A stretch of 38,408 nucleotides of DNA. Source: an uncultured Spirochaetales bacterium. Its GTDB lineage: Bacteria; Spirochaetota; Spirochaetia; Sphaerochaetales; Sphaerochaetaceae. A model generated the notes under the pieces. That model searched no databases. It was not told the DNA's origin and saw only the letters and a list, made by a program, of their open reading frames with translations. The stretch spans positions 1 through 38,408 of the forward strand of contig CAMEQB010000004.1 of assembly GCA_945932505.1 (NCBI GenBank). The letters run 5' to 3'. Shown one piece after another: positions 14,172-22,967 of the stretch; position 1 is the first letter of the stretch, and each line of letters opens with the position of its first letter. The position numbers and the translations under genes are program-made.

Positions 14172-16009
14172 TGGGAAGAATTAACCTTCTAGATCCTCTT
14201 CTCTCCTCCCGCATCGCCGCTGGAGAAGTCATAGAGCGCCCTCAATCTGTGTTAAGAGAGTTTCTAGACAACTCACTTGATGCAGAAGCTGATGACATTA
14301 CAGTAATCATAGAAGGTGGTGGAATCGACAAGCTGGAAGTACAGGATAACGGGAAAGGTATCAACAGAGAAGACTTGTCCTTGATTGCTACCCGCCACGC
14401 CACAAGTAAGATTCATAATCCTGATGATTTATATGAAATAAATACTCTAGGCTTCAGAGGAGAAGCTTTATACTCAATCTCTTCTGTCTCAAAACTTACT
14501 ATCTCTTCCTTTGACAGCGAAGAGAAAGAAGCATCTACCCTTGTAATTGACAATGGCAGAAGATATCCGGTCAGCGAAACAGGCCCCATAAAAGGCACCA
14601 TCTGCACTTCAGAGGATTTATTCTTGGAGATTCCTGCCCGTAGAAGCTTCTTAAAGAGAGCCAGCACAGAATCCACTCTCTGTCGCACGCTCCTTTCTTC
14701 AAAAGCCCTTGCCTTTCCTAATGTGCGCTTTACTCTCAAAGTAGATGGAGCGACAAGGATGCAGTGGCCTAAAGCAAGTGACTACAAAGAGAGGGTCATG
14801 ATGCTTTGGAGAGAGTATGGTATCTCATCTTCCGATGTAACAATGCTTACAGAAACTGAAGAAGACTACTCTATCACAGTAGTTGCAGGAACTTCTGCTG
14901 TAAAACGTTCTGACAAAAAGGAGATAAGAATCTATGTAAACTCCCGTCCTGTCGAGGAGTTTTCAATGGTACAGGCTGTACTATATGGATACGGGGAGCT
15001 TCTCCCTGGTGGAAGTTATCCTTATGCATGTGTATTTATCAACGATAAAAGTGAGCTGGTGGACTTTAACATCCACCCGGCGAAGAAAGAAGTAAAAATA
15101 AGGAACAAGGCTGACATCCACCACACTCTCTCATCAATGATCAAGAAAGGAATAGAGAGAAAGATTCCTGAAATAAAGAGTGTAAGACAGTTTTATCTAG
15201 ATGATGCTGAACGCTGGGAAAACGGAGCAAAAACCAAATCCTTTGGTGCTATGCCTACTCCACATATAGAGAAGCCTATAAAACAAGAAGAAAAGCCTAT
15301 TGTATACTCCCATGAGACTTCAACAAAGCCAGAGAGCTTTGAAGATAATTCCTCAAGATATACTCCCAAAGATCCAGATTGGCTAAGAAAGGCGAAAGAA
15401 CTTAAAGCAATCAGAGAGAAAGTCAAAAATGAGCCGATTGAGAAAACCGAAGAGAAGCCTCATAACGAAGACGAGATAATATACATAGGTCAGGCTTTTG
15501 ATCTATTTCTCATATGTCAGAAAGGGGATTCACTATACCTAGTGGACCAGCATGCCGCCCACGAGAGGATTCTCTACGACGAACTATTATCTCTGAAGAC
15601 AGTCCAAAAACTACTTGTCCCTATAAAAATCGAAGTGGACGATATTACAGATGACTTTCTTGAAAGAAACTCTTATGTCTACACAAAACTTGGCATATCT
15701 CTTTTAAAAGAGAAAAAGGGGGAATGGGAAATAGACGCCATTCCTGCTGTATGTAGGGGAATAGAGGGCGAGATCGTTGACTTTATCACCAGTGCAAAAA
15801 GCGATGAACATGAACTTGAAGAGAAGATCTTTGCAATAATGGCTTGTCGCAAGGCAATAAAAATGGGTGACAAAGTCGACAAGTGGGCAGCCCAGTCTAT
15901 ACTTGAAAAAGTATTTATGATGGATGAGCCTTGTTGCCCCCATGGCAGAACTTTTCTTGTAAAGATTACAGAGCAGAGCCTGAAAGAAATGGTAGGTAGA
16001 ACAAAATAA
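14171..16009 (+). CDS. mutL: DNA mismatch repair protein MutL
   Basis: MutL couples mismatch recognition by MutS to strand incision or removal. The N-terminal GHKL ATPase shows IAAGEVIERPQSVLREFLDN, VQDNGKGI and TLGFRGEALYSISSVS. A low-complexity linker spans roughly 340-430. The C-terminal dimerisation/endonuclease domain carries DQHAAHERILYDE (about 458), ACRKAIKMGDKV and CPHGRT (about 589), so it is probably the nicking type found in bacteria lacking MutH. In the DQHA(X)2E(X)4E motif the last Glu is Asp. The 612 residues are normal. No mutS is in the window. It overlaps the FecR-like gene by 1 nt and converges with the minus-strand lipoprotein after 2 nt. Confidence 0.97.
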   Translation: MGRINLLDPLLSSRIAAGEVIERPQSVLREFLDNSLDAEADDITVIIEGGGIDKLEVQDNGKGINREDLSLIATRHATSKIHNPDDLYEINTLGFRGEALYSISSVSKLTISSFDSEEKEASTLVIDNGRRYPVSETGPIKGTICTSEDLFLEIPARRSFLKRASTESTLCRTLLSSKALAFPNVRFTLKVDGATRMQWPKASDYKERVMMLWREYGISSSDVTMLTETEEDYSITVVAGTSAVKRSDKKEIRIYVNSRPVEEFSMVQAVLYGYGELLPGGSYPYACVFINDKSELVDFNIHPAKKEVKIRNKADIHHTLSSMIKKGIERKIPEIKSVRQFYLDDAERWENGAKTKSFGAMPTPHIEKPIKQEEKPIVYSHETSTKPESFEDNSSRYTPKDPDWLRKAKELKAIREKVKNEPIEKTEEKPHNEDEIIYIGQAFDLFLICQKGDSLYLVDQHAAHERILYDELLSLKTVQKLLVPIKIEVDDITDDFLERNSYVYTKLGISLLKEKKGEWEIDAIPAVCRGIEGEIVDFITSAKSDEHELEEKIFAIMACRKAIKMGDKVDKWAAQSILEKVFMMDEPCCPHGRTFLVKITEQSLKEMVGRTK

Positions 16010-16011
16010 AA

Positions 16012-16350
16012 CTAATAAGTGATGCTCTCTTCTATTTCTGTTCCATTTGTCGAGTGAATTATTAACTTATACTCCCCCTTGGGCATCGACGCACCAGGAG
16101 TAAGCAAAATATAGTCTGAGGTGAGACGATGTTTATCGAAGAGTAAATCTCCTTTCCAGACTAAATCTCTATCAGGAGAAGTGAGGATGAAAGAGTAGTT
16201 TTCACCCTCCTCTCCTTCATCTAAGTACGCTTTAATTCTTATATTCCCTTCGTTTTCATCGAAAGTAGCTCCCGATACAGTGAAACTACTACGGGAGCAG
16301 GAAACAAAAATAATGGAAATGATAATAAGAATCAGAAAAACTCTTCTCAT
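16012..16350 (-). CDS. Small lipoprotein of unknown function
   Basis: A 112-residue protein has a signal peptide ending in lipobox IFVSC (Cys about 18). The remaining ~94 residues look like a single beta-sandwich: GNIRIKAYLDEGEEGENYSF, RDLVWKGDLLF, GEYKLIIHSTNG. No family was recognised. It starts with a 4-nt overlap (ATGA) with the acyltransferase gene, so it is last in the minus-strand operon and is probably co-translated with it. Confidence 0.75.
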   Translation of the reverse strand: MRRVFLILIIISIIFVSCSRSSFTVSGATFDENEGNIRIKAYLDEGEEGENYSFILTSPDRDLVWKGDLLFDKHRLTSDYILLTPGASMPKGEYKLIIHSTNGTEIEESITY

Positions 16351-17474
16351 TGCTCATTCTTTGCCTGAAGCATCATCCTCACAGGGTTAGCATATGTGTT
16401 CAAAACAAAGCTTCTCACATCTTCAGATAAGTGTGCAAACCTTGATAAGAACTCTTCTTTATCGAGAGAAGAGTAGAATTCCTTAAACCTATCTCCACCT
16501 TCAAGTACATCATAAGAAAGATAGTTTGTATCAAAGAGATGGTAGTTAAGGTGAATCTGATGGTCGATTGCCTCAGCAACTTCTTCAGGAGTGTTGTACT
16601 CTCCCTCTAGAGGATCTCCGATAGCTACGTGGACATGCCCCTTCTGACATCTGAGGCCCTTAACCATGCTGATAAGGTCTTCGTACTTCTTCTTCTCATA
16701 CTTACCATCATTATGTTCCTTTGTAACTTCCTCCCTCCCCTTGTTGATATCATTAGGGTCATATTGGTAGCTGATAGCTACAGGAACAATGTTGCACTTC
16801 TTCATAAGCTCTGAGAAAGAATATCCTTCCCTCTTCTTTGAAAGATAGAGCATTTTTATAATTGCAGACTGAGTAAGGTCTTTTCCATCCTTGCTTCTTC
16901 CAGACTTCTGTGCAACCCAGATAGATTTATTCTCTTCCGAAACAGTCTCAACAAAGTATTCACTGATTCTGATGGATTCCAAATACTTCTCTCTCATAGG
17001 GAGATTACGCTTGATGATTATTCCCCCGTTCATACGGAAGAGATCCTCAACCAGCTGGTTTACCATCAAGTTGTCACCTACAGCCATTTCACAGAGAGGT
17101 AGATTCTTAGTCTTTAAGGCATAATCCAGCAAAGTACAATCCAGAATAATATCTCTATGGTTAGATATAAAGAGATATCCTTTGTCTTTATCCAGATTCT
17201 CTCCCCCAGAGACGGAAAAACCTGTCGTCGTTTTATCGATAATAGCCGGAATAAAATATCCTGCCGTCACCTTATGCTGGAAATCATCATAAGAGTGCAC
17301 ATCCACCAGTGCACTCTCTATAGCATTTACCATTGGTTCTACAGAAGAGAAATCTCCGCTGAGCATATAGGCAAAGGCACCTATAAACTCTTTTCTGGCC
17401 ATTAAGTTGGCCTTGGCTTTCTCAAACCTTTCACCTCTATATGGTTCTATATCTTCGTATTTTGTCCTATCCAT
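16347..17474 (-). CDS. PlsC-like acyltransferase
   Basis: A 375-residue member of the glycerolipid acyltransferase superfamily (PlsB/PlsC-like), presumably transferring an acyl chain in membrane lipid synthesis at the inner membrane. The acceptor/catalytic block is FISNHRDIILDCTLLDY (about residue 102). It is followed by GGIIIKRNLP and SIWVAQKSGRSKDGKDLTQ, which match block motifs of a long acyltransferase subfamily also known from Bacteroidetes. VPVAISYQYDPND may be a further block. The histidine is in an HRD context rather than the canonical H(X)4D. A Shine-Dalgarno AGGGA lies 5 nt before ATG. It starts 1 nt after the DHOD-like stop. Confidence 0.85.
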   Translation of the reverse strand: MDRTKYEDIEPYRGERFEKAKANLMARKEFIGAFAYMLSGDFSSVEPMVNAIESALVDVHSYDDFQHKVTAGYFIPAIIDKTTTGFSVSGGENLDKDKGYLFISNHRDIILDCTLLDYALKTKNLPLCEMAVGDNLMVNQLVEDLFRMNGGIIIKRNLPMREKYLESIRISEYFVETVSEENKSIWVAQKSGRSKDGKDLTQSAIIKMLYLSKKREGYSFSELMKKCNIVPVAISYQYDPNDINKGREEVTKEHNDGKYEKKKYEDLISMVKGLRCQKGHVHVAIGDPLEGEYNTPEEVAEAIDHQIHLNYHLFDTNYLSYDVLEGGDRFKEFYSSLDKEEFLSRFAHLSEDVRSFVLNTYANPVRMMLQAKNEQ

Positions 17475-17475
17475 T

Positions 17476-18459
17476 TTAGTCCCTGCTGATAATCTTTAAG
17501 AACTGTGTTCTTTCCCATTTATACCCGTCAGAACTCTCTTCCTGGGCAAGGCGACCACAGAAGTCTGAGATAGAATTGAAGTTATGGCGTTCCATCCATG
17601 CTTTTATCTCATTATTTAGGCGTGTAATGGAGCCAAAACCCTCTTTAATAGGAAGAGAAGCAACTTCAAATGCCTTTGCTCCAGCAAGAAGCATCTTTAT
17701 GGCAGTCTCTGAAGAGTGTATTCCTGTATTGGCGCAGATATCCATCTTAACTTCTCCGCTCATAAGAGCTGTCCATCTCAAAGAATCTGTATAATCGTTG
17801 CCGTCTGTAGTTGGACAACCAGCGACTATCTCCATCTTCTCAATGTCTACGTCAGGGCGGAATGTTCTGTTAAAAAGAACTACACCTTCGATTCCTGCCT
17901 TGTCTATTGCCTTTATCTTATTGGCAAGAGCAGAGTACTTGCTGCCCATTTTGATTGTCAAAGGACAAGAGATATGCTTTCTTGCGAACTCGATAAATGA
18001 GAAGAACTCATCATCAACCTTTCTTCCGTCCACTCTCGCATCGGATGTAATAGGGTAATAGTTCAGTTCTATTGCATCTGCTCCGTTTTCAACAAATCTC
18101 TCTGCATATTCGGACCATGATGAAAGACTCTTACAGCATACAGAAGCGATTACAGGAATGCTAAGCTCTTTCTTTGCAGATGCAAGTAACTTGATATATT
18201 TGTCGATATAAAAATCTGTTGCAGCTCTTTTATATACATTGTGGGCGGAAGAGAAGTTTAAGTATTCGTCATTAGCTTCAACTTCAGCGCTAACTTCACT
18301 TTCAATCTGTTCTTCGAAAATTGATTTGAGCACTACTGCTCCGGCTCCTGCCTCTTCACACTTTTCAAGAGACACCACATTCTGTGTCAAAGGACTAGAT
18401 CCTACGATTACAGGACTTTTTAAAGAAAGCCCAAGATATTTGGTTTCTAGGGATGCCAT
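17476..18459 (-). CDS. Dihydroorotate dehydrogenase-like flavoprotein
   Basis: A TIM-barrel protein of the DHOD-like family, with the N-terminus MASLETKYLGLSLKSPVIVG, EAGAGAVVLKSIFEEQI, and C-terminal FMN-phosphate-binding segments (VEIMEIVAGC region, NTGIHSSETAIKMLLAGAKA). The NLSCPN-type motif of true PyrD is absent; the matching place reads ADAIELNYYPI. It is therefore probably a paralogue, not the pyrimidine enzyme, and its substrate is unknown. ATG 18459 is chosen (AGGAG 8 nt upstream) over the 21-residue longer ORF-track start. It is the first gene of the operon with the acyltransferase and lipoprotein. Confidence 0.85.
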   Translation of the reverse strand: MASLETKYLGLSLKSPVIVGSSPLTQNVVSLEKCEEAGAGAVVLKSIFEEQIESEVSAEVEANDEYLNFSSAHNVYKRAATDFYIDKYIKLLASAKKELSIPVIASVCCKSLSSWSEYAERFVENGADAIELNYYPITSDARVDGRKVDDEFFSFIEFARKHISCPLTIKMGSKYSALANKIKAIDKAGIEGVVLFNRTFRPDVDIEKMEIVAGCPTTDGNDYTDSLRWTALMSGEVKMDICANTGIHSSETAIKMLLAGAKAFEVASLPIKEGFGSITRLNNEIKAWMERHNFNSISDFCGRLAQEESSDGYKWERTQFLKIISRD

Positions 18460-18557
18460 AGTTTGCTCTCCTTTAGGTTTCGTTTTTTCTATATCATAGC
18501 TGAAAAACAAAGGAGACGCCAATGAATATAATAATGATAAGGATTAAAACTATTCAA

Positions 18558-18587
18558 AATACACAAAAGGCCCGGCATTGCCGGACC
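18558..18587 (-). terminator. Terminator after the Lrp/AsnC gene
   Basis: On the minus strand GGTCCGGC-AAT-GCCGGGCC forms an 8-bp stem (one G-U pair) followed by TTTTGTGT. It sits 6 nt after the stop of the Lrp/AsnC gene and ends the dehydrogenase-lrp unit. Confidence 0.85.
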
Positions 18588-18593
18588 CGTGTG

Positions 18594-19049
18594 TCATAGA
18601 ATATATGGAACTAACAGTTCGTGGGACTTATATACTACGTAAGTCTCCACTTCCAATACTTCCGTCAATTTAGTCAGCTCCTGAGAGAAGAACTGTAACA
18701 GAGACAGATCCTCGTCTTCTGAAAGTACCAACTCGACTATCAAGTCATATCTACCTGTAACTATAGATACTGAGACAACGCCTCTAAGTTTCATGAACTC
18801 CACAGCCTTCTTCTGAAGCTCCATAGTTGAGAGTTTGACGCCCATATAGATCATCTGAAGGCCAGGTACATTCTCAGGATCCACCATACCGGTAATTCTC
18901 AGTACACCATCTTCCAAAAGCTTATTGGCTCTGCTTCTTACTGTGTTTTCAGTAATACCAAGTTCGTCTGCAATTACTGAATATGGTTTTCTACCATCAC
19001 GAAGAAGCCTGATAATAGCTTTGTTAGTGTCGTCAATTTTCTTTGCCAT
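18594..19049 (-). CDS. Lrp/AsnC-family transcriptional regulator
   Basis: A 151-residue feast/famine regulator. The N-terminal winged HTH is IDDTNKAIIRLLRDGRKPYS ... ELGITENTVRSRANKLLEDG (residues about 5-50). The C-terminal RAM ligand-binding domain includes GVVSVSIVTGRYDLIVELVL. Such proteins usually sense amino acids and form octamers on DNA. It starts 18 nt after the dehydrogenase stop, behind a GGGGGGAG purine run, so the two are co-transcribed. The context suggests it may control the dehydrogenase promoter, which carries a large inverted repeat; that is inference. Confidence 0.92.
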   Translation of the reverse strand: MAKKIDDTNKAIIRLLRDGRKPYSVIADELGITENTVRSRANKLLEDGVLRITGMVDPENVPGLQMIYMGVKLSTMELQKKAVEFMKLRGVVSVSIVTGRYDLIVELVLSEDEDLSLLQFFSQELTKLTEVLEVETYVVYKSHELLVPYIL

Positions 19050-19067
19050 GACTCCCCCCTTTTCAGA

Positions 19068-19952
19068 TCAGACCAAGCCTTCCTTATGATACTTGCTGAT
19101 AGTATCAATGACTTCTTCTCCGATTCTGAGAAGGTTCTCTTCACTGTTGGCACCTACATGAGGAGTAAATGTTACATTTGTGCATCCAAAGAGAGGGTTC
19201 TCTTCTCTTACTGGAGGTTCTGATGAGTATACATCAGTACAGAACCAAGAAAGATCTCCATTCTTTAGAGCCTCTGCAACGTCTTTTTCATCTACACACT
19301 TACCACGACCTGTGTTGATGATGACAGGCTTCTTTGTCATCTTTGCGATAAGATCTTTGTTGACCATCTTATCTGTTTCCGGAGTATAAGGAAGGTGCAT
19401 TGAAATGTAGTCTGCATCCTTGACTGCATCTTCAAGGCTCATCATCTCTGCAAGATCTGACTTCTCTACATATTTATCATATGCAACAACCTTCATACCG
19501 AAGGCATGAGCTCTCTCAGCAACCTTTCTTGCAATATTTCCGATGCCCAAAAGACAAAGTGTCTTTCCATAAAGCTCATGTCTCTTTGTCTTCTTAGCCC
19601 ACTCGCCGTTCTTCATAGTACTGTCATAGAAGCAAAGATTATTTGGTGTGCTGAGCATAAGGCAGAAAGCAAGCTCTGCAACAGCAACAGCTGATGACTT
19701 AGGTGTATTTGTAGCAACAATTCCCTTTTCCTTACAGTAAGGGATATCAATATTATCCATACCGACACCGCCACGGATGATAAGCTTCATATTCTTGGCT
19801 TTGTCAATATACTCTTTTGTAGCCTTTGTCTTACTGCGGATCAAAACCACATCAGCTTCTCCAAGTCTTTCGATATCTGTTGTGACTTCCCCGAAAACCT
19901 CAAGTTTACCAGGAAGAGATTTGTCAAATGCATCTGCTATAAGAATAAGCAT
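19068..19952 (-). CDS. D-2-hydroxyacid dehydrogenase, probably phosphoglycerate dehydrogenase
   Basis: An NAD-dependent D-isomer 2-hydroxyacid dehydrogenase, closest in appearance to short SerA (3-phosphoglycerate dehydrogenase, first step of serine synthesis). Seen are the NAD-binding LCLLGIGNIARKVAERAHAFGM, the catalytic Arg region VIINTGRGKCVDEKDV, the Glu region DVYSSEPP and the His in FTPHVGANSEE. At 294 residues it lacks the ACT domain of long SerA. ATG 19952 (AAGGAG 6 nt upstream) is preferred to the 17-residue longer ORF-track start. It is co-transcribed with the Lrp-type regulator. Another 2-hydroxyacid substrate cannot be excluded. Confidence 0.9.
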   Translation of the reverse strand: MLILIADAFDKSLPGKLEVFGEVTTDIERLGEADVVLIRSKTKATKEYIDKAKNMKLIIRGGVGMDNIDIPYCKEKGIVATNTPKSSAVAVAELAFCLMLSTPNNLCFYDSTMKNGEWAKKTKRHELYGKTLCLLGIGNIARKVAERAHAFGMKVVAYDKYVEKSDLAEMMSLEDAVKDADYISMHLPYTPETDKMVNKDLIAKMTKKPVIINTGRGKCVDEKDVAEALKNGDLSWFCTDVYSSEPPVREENPLFGCTNVTFTPHVGANSEENLLRIGEEVIDTISKYHKEGLV

Positions 19953-20019
19953 GGGATACTCCTTTTCCCCGTATTTGCGGGTTTGTTTAGAGTATCCCAC
20001 CACTTTTATAATATGTCAA
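19952..20019 (-). promoter_or_regulatory. Dehydrogenase promoter overlapping a 10-bp inverted repeat
   Basis: On the minus strand TTGACA (20014-20019), a 17-nt spacer and GATACT (19991-19996) form a promoter. The -10 lies inside one arm (19990-19999) of a perfect 10-bp inverted repeat, TGGGATACTC ... GAGTATCCCA. The other arm (19952-19961) contains the last bases of the Shine-Dalgarno and ends at the start codon. The arms are 28 nt apart and enclose a smaller CCCG/CGGG hairpin. A weaker -10 (TATTAT) further upstream would place the whole repeat in the RNA. Confidence 0.65.
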
Positions 20020-20089
20020 ATTTTTTCTTTAAAAACATCTGAAATCAGAGGTTTTAAGAGTTAAAGTTGCGTAAATCCCAACGTTTCAG

Positions 20090-22213
20090 TTATAGTGCTT
20101 CCATTTCCTTAATATGCATCTGCAATTTACCTACTCCTTTCCACCAGTTTGTCTCAGGTGAAAATACAATAGAAACATGCCTTCCTACTGTATATTCAGA
20201 GTTATTTCTGGCATCCCACCAGACGCTGGGCCAAGCGTTTTCGCCATAGCGGATAGTGAAACGCATATACTTCGGGTTGTTGGCCACACAATATGCTTCT
20301 TCTATGACGCCATCCGGGATATAGAACAAAAGTTCTTCATTCTCCTGTCCGAATGGTTCAAATAACTCGTTTGTCTTCCATACGTTTTCATTCATAAATT
20401 CTTTAGGAATCTGGGCGTCTACTTCTATCTCAATATCCTCTTGGTTAATTTCAGGGAGAGTGGACATATACTCCTCGAAGGATGAAATAAGCTCTTCTTT
20501 TTTCTCTTCATCACTTCTAAAGCCTGCAGCAAATCTGTGTCCGCCATAGTCTTCAAATAGATAAGAAAAATTAGATAGAAATTCCCGTGCATTCCAGGGT
20601 TCTGTGCATCTCATACTTCCCACAATCTTTCCATCTACTCCCGCCATTACTATGACAGGGATCTTTTTATCGTTGGAAAGCCTGCTGGCTATGCTTCCAG
20701 TCAGTCCTCTTGGAACGTCTGGATCATCAATAATGATAATCTTTCCATCATTCTTTATTAAGGACTCTTCAGCTTTTATGGAGACTTTCTCCATTATCTC
20801 TTCTTCGCTCTTCTGTCTCTGCTGGTTCATATCCAAGAGTCTCAGGGAAAGCTCCTCGATTACTCCCGGATCATCAGAAATCAAAAGTTCCAAAGCTTCC
20901 TCTGGCTTACCCATTCTTCCTGCAGCATTCAATACAGGAGCAATTTTGAAAGATACATTCACACTTGATATAGGCTTCGATATCAAGTTCTGTTTTGCAA
21001 TAAGATACTGTAGGCAAGAGAGTGGTGTGCGACTCATAAGCTTCAAGCCTTTCTTTACAATGAGCCTATTTTCATCCTTCATAGGCATCAGGTCTGAAAT
21101 CGTTCCTATAGCCTCCAACTGCTGAATATCTTCAAAGTTCTTTGTAAGCTCCGGAAAAGAATAGATAGATGAAGATTTGAAAAGCGATATCAGAGTCTCC
21201 ATCTCTTTATTGGAAGAAGCGTATTTTGCAGCCCTACTATATACAGATAGGTCAAAAAGACTCTTTCCCCTGGTCTTAGGCATAACCTTCTCCATCTGTG
21301 GCCTGAAGTCTTCAAGAGAAATATCTACATTCTTTCCGAAGGCTCTTCTAAGTAGAGATAGCTCTGTATCTTTGTCCAATACCACTATTGGTAGCTGACA
21401 AGAGAGGAATGGAAGCAGCCTTGATTGAGAAAGTGAGTTTCTTCCATCCTCAAGAAACTCGTCTGAGCATGTATCTACTACAACAAGATTCTCCAATTTC
21501 GCCCCTGTAACTCTTATTGTGCCGTTACCAGGCTCAGCGTGAAGAAGAATAAGAGATGAGTTCCATAAGGGAGTGGATGCAAAATGAAGAGCCCAACACA
21601 ACTTTGCAGCCACAGCGCAACCAGCCAAATGAGGAAATGGATAACCTGATCCCTCGATTTTCGGGTCGAAGATAGCTTCTGCAGGAGGAAGCCTATCTCC
21701 TGGAATATGATGGTCTAGGACTATAACGCTTACTCCAGCCTTTTCAAGTCTTTTTATCTCTTCTATTGCAGATATACCGTTGTCTACAGTTATTACAAGC
21801 GTTACCCCTGACTCCAGTATTTCATCTACAGCATCATCCGTGAGGCCGTAGCTCTCGTCTCCATGAGGTAGACGCCAACTAACATTCTTGGCCCCAAGTT
21901 TTCTAAGAGTCCTGATCATAATGGCTGTACTAGTTACGCCGTCTACGTCTCTATCGCCGAAAATCAGAATCTTCTCCTGCTCTTTTCCATCCTCTTCATC
22001 CAAGGCTTCCTGTATTCTCTCCACTGCTGTATATACATCATCTACAGTAAATGGACTATGTTGATAGAGAATATCATCCTCAAGAGAGTACATCACCTCT
22101 TCTTCAGGCATCTCTCTCCTTGCCATAATTGTAGAAGCCAAAATAGGAAGGCCAAATCGCTCGCTGAGGGCCCTTGCCCTAGATGAGTCGTACTTTTTAA
22201 TCCTTACTTTCAT
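20090..22213 (-). CDS. recJ: Single-stranded-DNA-specific exonuclease RecJ, with an internal insertion
   Basis: RecJ is a 5'-3' ssDNA exonuclease of the DHH family, working with RecO/RecF in gap repair. DHH motifs are ILIFGDRDVDGVTSTAI (about residue 82), VITVDNG and VIVLDHHIPGD. The DHHA1 domain shows NAAGRMGKPEEALELL and YGGHRFAAGF. A C-terminal OB-like region ends the protein. At 707 residues it is about 130 longer than E. coli RecJ. Most of the excess is an inserted segment of about 155 residues (roughly 210-365) between AGCAVAAKLCWAL and AIGTISDLMP, where the usual link is only some 30-40 residues. It lies 16 nt downstream of recO in the same transcript. Confidence 0.95.
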   Translation of the reverse strand: MKVRIKKYDSSRARALSERFGLPILASTIMARREMPEEEVMYSLEDDILYQHSPFTVDDVYTAVERIQEALDEEDGKEQEKILIFGDRDVDGVTSTAIMIRTLRKLGAKNVSWRLPHGDESYGLTDDAVDEILESGVTLVITVDNGISAIEEIKRLEKAGVSVIVLDHHIPGDRLPPAEAIFDPKIEGSGYPFPHLAGCAVAAKLCWALHFASTPLWNSSLILLHAEPGNGTIRVTGAKLENLVVVDTCSDEFLEDGRNSLSQSRLLPFLSCQLPIVVLDKDTELSLLRRAFGKNVDISLEDFRPQMEKVMPKTRGKSLFDLSVYSRAAKYASSNKEMETLISLFKSSSIYSFPELTKNFEDIQQLEAIGTISDLMPMKDENRLIVKKGLKLMSRTPLSCLQYLIAKQNLISKPISSVNVSFKIAPVLNAAGRMGKPEEALELLISDDPGVIEELSLRLLDMNQQRQKSEEEIMEKVSIKAEESLIKNDGKIIIIDDPDVPRGLTGSIASRLSNDKKIPVIVMAGVDGKIVGSMRCTEPWNAREFLSNFSYLFEDYGGHRFAAGFRSDEEKKEELISSFEEYMSTLPEINQEDIEIEVDAQIPKEFMNENVWKTNELFEPFGQENEELLFYIPDGVIEEAYCVANNPKYMRFTIRYGENAWPSVWWDARNNSEYTVGRHVSIVFSPETNWWKGVGKLQMHIKEMEAL

Positions 22214-22229
22214 ATATATTCACATTTCC

Positions 22230-22961
22230 TTACAATATCAGCCCCGTTTCCAGCACATTCAGGCGGACGGGGAATGAATGCTTTAAAGTCCTTAAAAGAT
22301 AACGGAATATGCGCCTAGCCATTTCATCGCTTATCCTTATCTCTCCAGCCTCCTTTAAAGAACATTCATATATTCGGGCAAGATACTTTCTTGCATTGGG
22401 GGGAAGAATCATCTCTCCTCCCATTTCGTCGCAGTCACTGCAGACAGCAGCACCCAAAGACAGAGAATACCCCAAGACCTCGTCGTCTCTATATTCCCTC
22501 AAACACTCGGGACAGTTTTTCCAATCTCCTCCCAGGCTTTGGGAACGAAGGTAATGTACAATAAAATAAATACCCCCTCGGTCTCTCTCCCCACTCTCCA
22601 CTTCATCAAGAGTACCTGCAAAAAGATTATAGATGTATGCATCTACACTTCTTCCTTTGATTATCATCTCAGAAAACAAAGACAGAGCGATAGTCTTTTC
22701 CAAGCTCTCCCTTATTTTCTCATGAAAGGAAAGTGTATCTACATCTTTAAGTGTTATCTTTCCATTTTCAGTACGCCTTGAAAGAGAAAAAACACCCTCA
22801 GTGAACACAGAGGCCCTTACGGCCTTGGAACTCTTTCTTACCCCATATACATAGACTTCAAGAACACCCATATCGGGAGTAAGGATTCTGATGACAACGT
22901 CATTATCTTTGGCATTGTCTTTTTTCAGAACTATCCCCAGTGTCTTAAAGTCTCTTTCCAT
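22230..22961 (-). CDS. recO: DNA repair protein RecO
   Basis: RecO loads RecA with RecR on SSB-coated gaps. The N-terminal OB fold is seen in TLGIVLKKDNAKDNDVVIRILTPDMG and VYVYGVRKSSKAVRA. The central helical domain carries a zinc-ribbon CPEC ... CSDC (about residues 155-180). The 243 residues fit the family. ATG 22961 is chosen rather than the GTG just before it. No Shine-Dalgarno is present; an extended -10 (TGC TAAAGT) lies exactly 6 nt upstream. It heads the recO-recJ unit, giving a coherent RecFOR-pathway pair. Confidence 0.93.
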   Translation of the reverse strand: MERDFKTLGIVLKKDNAKDNDVVIRILTPDMGVLEVYVYGVRKSSKAVRASVFTEGVFSLSRRTENGKITLKDVDTLSFHEKIRESLEKTIALSLFSEMIIKGRSVDAYIYNLFAGTLDEVESGERDRGGIYFIVHYLRSQSLGGDWKNCPECLREYRDDEVLGYSLSLGAAVCSDCDEMGGEMILPPNARKYLARIYECSLKEAGEIRISDEMARRIFRYLLRTLKHSFPVRLNVLETGLIL

Positions 22962-22967
22962 CACTTT

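Noticed and set aside
20604-21125. 173-aa plus-strand ORF opposite recJ
   Set aside because: Hydrophobic, serine-rich shadow of recJ with no ribosome site.
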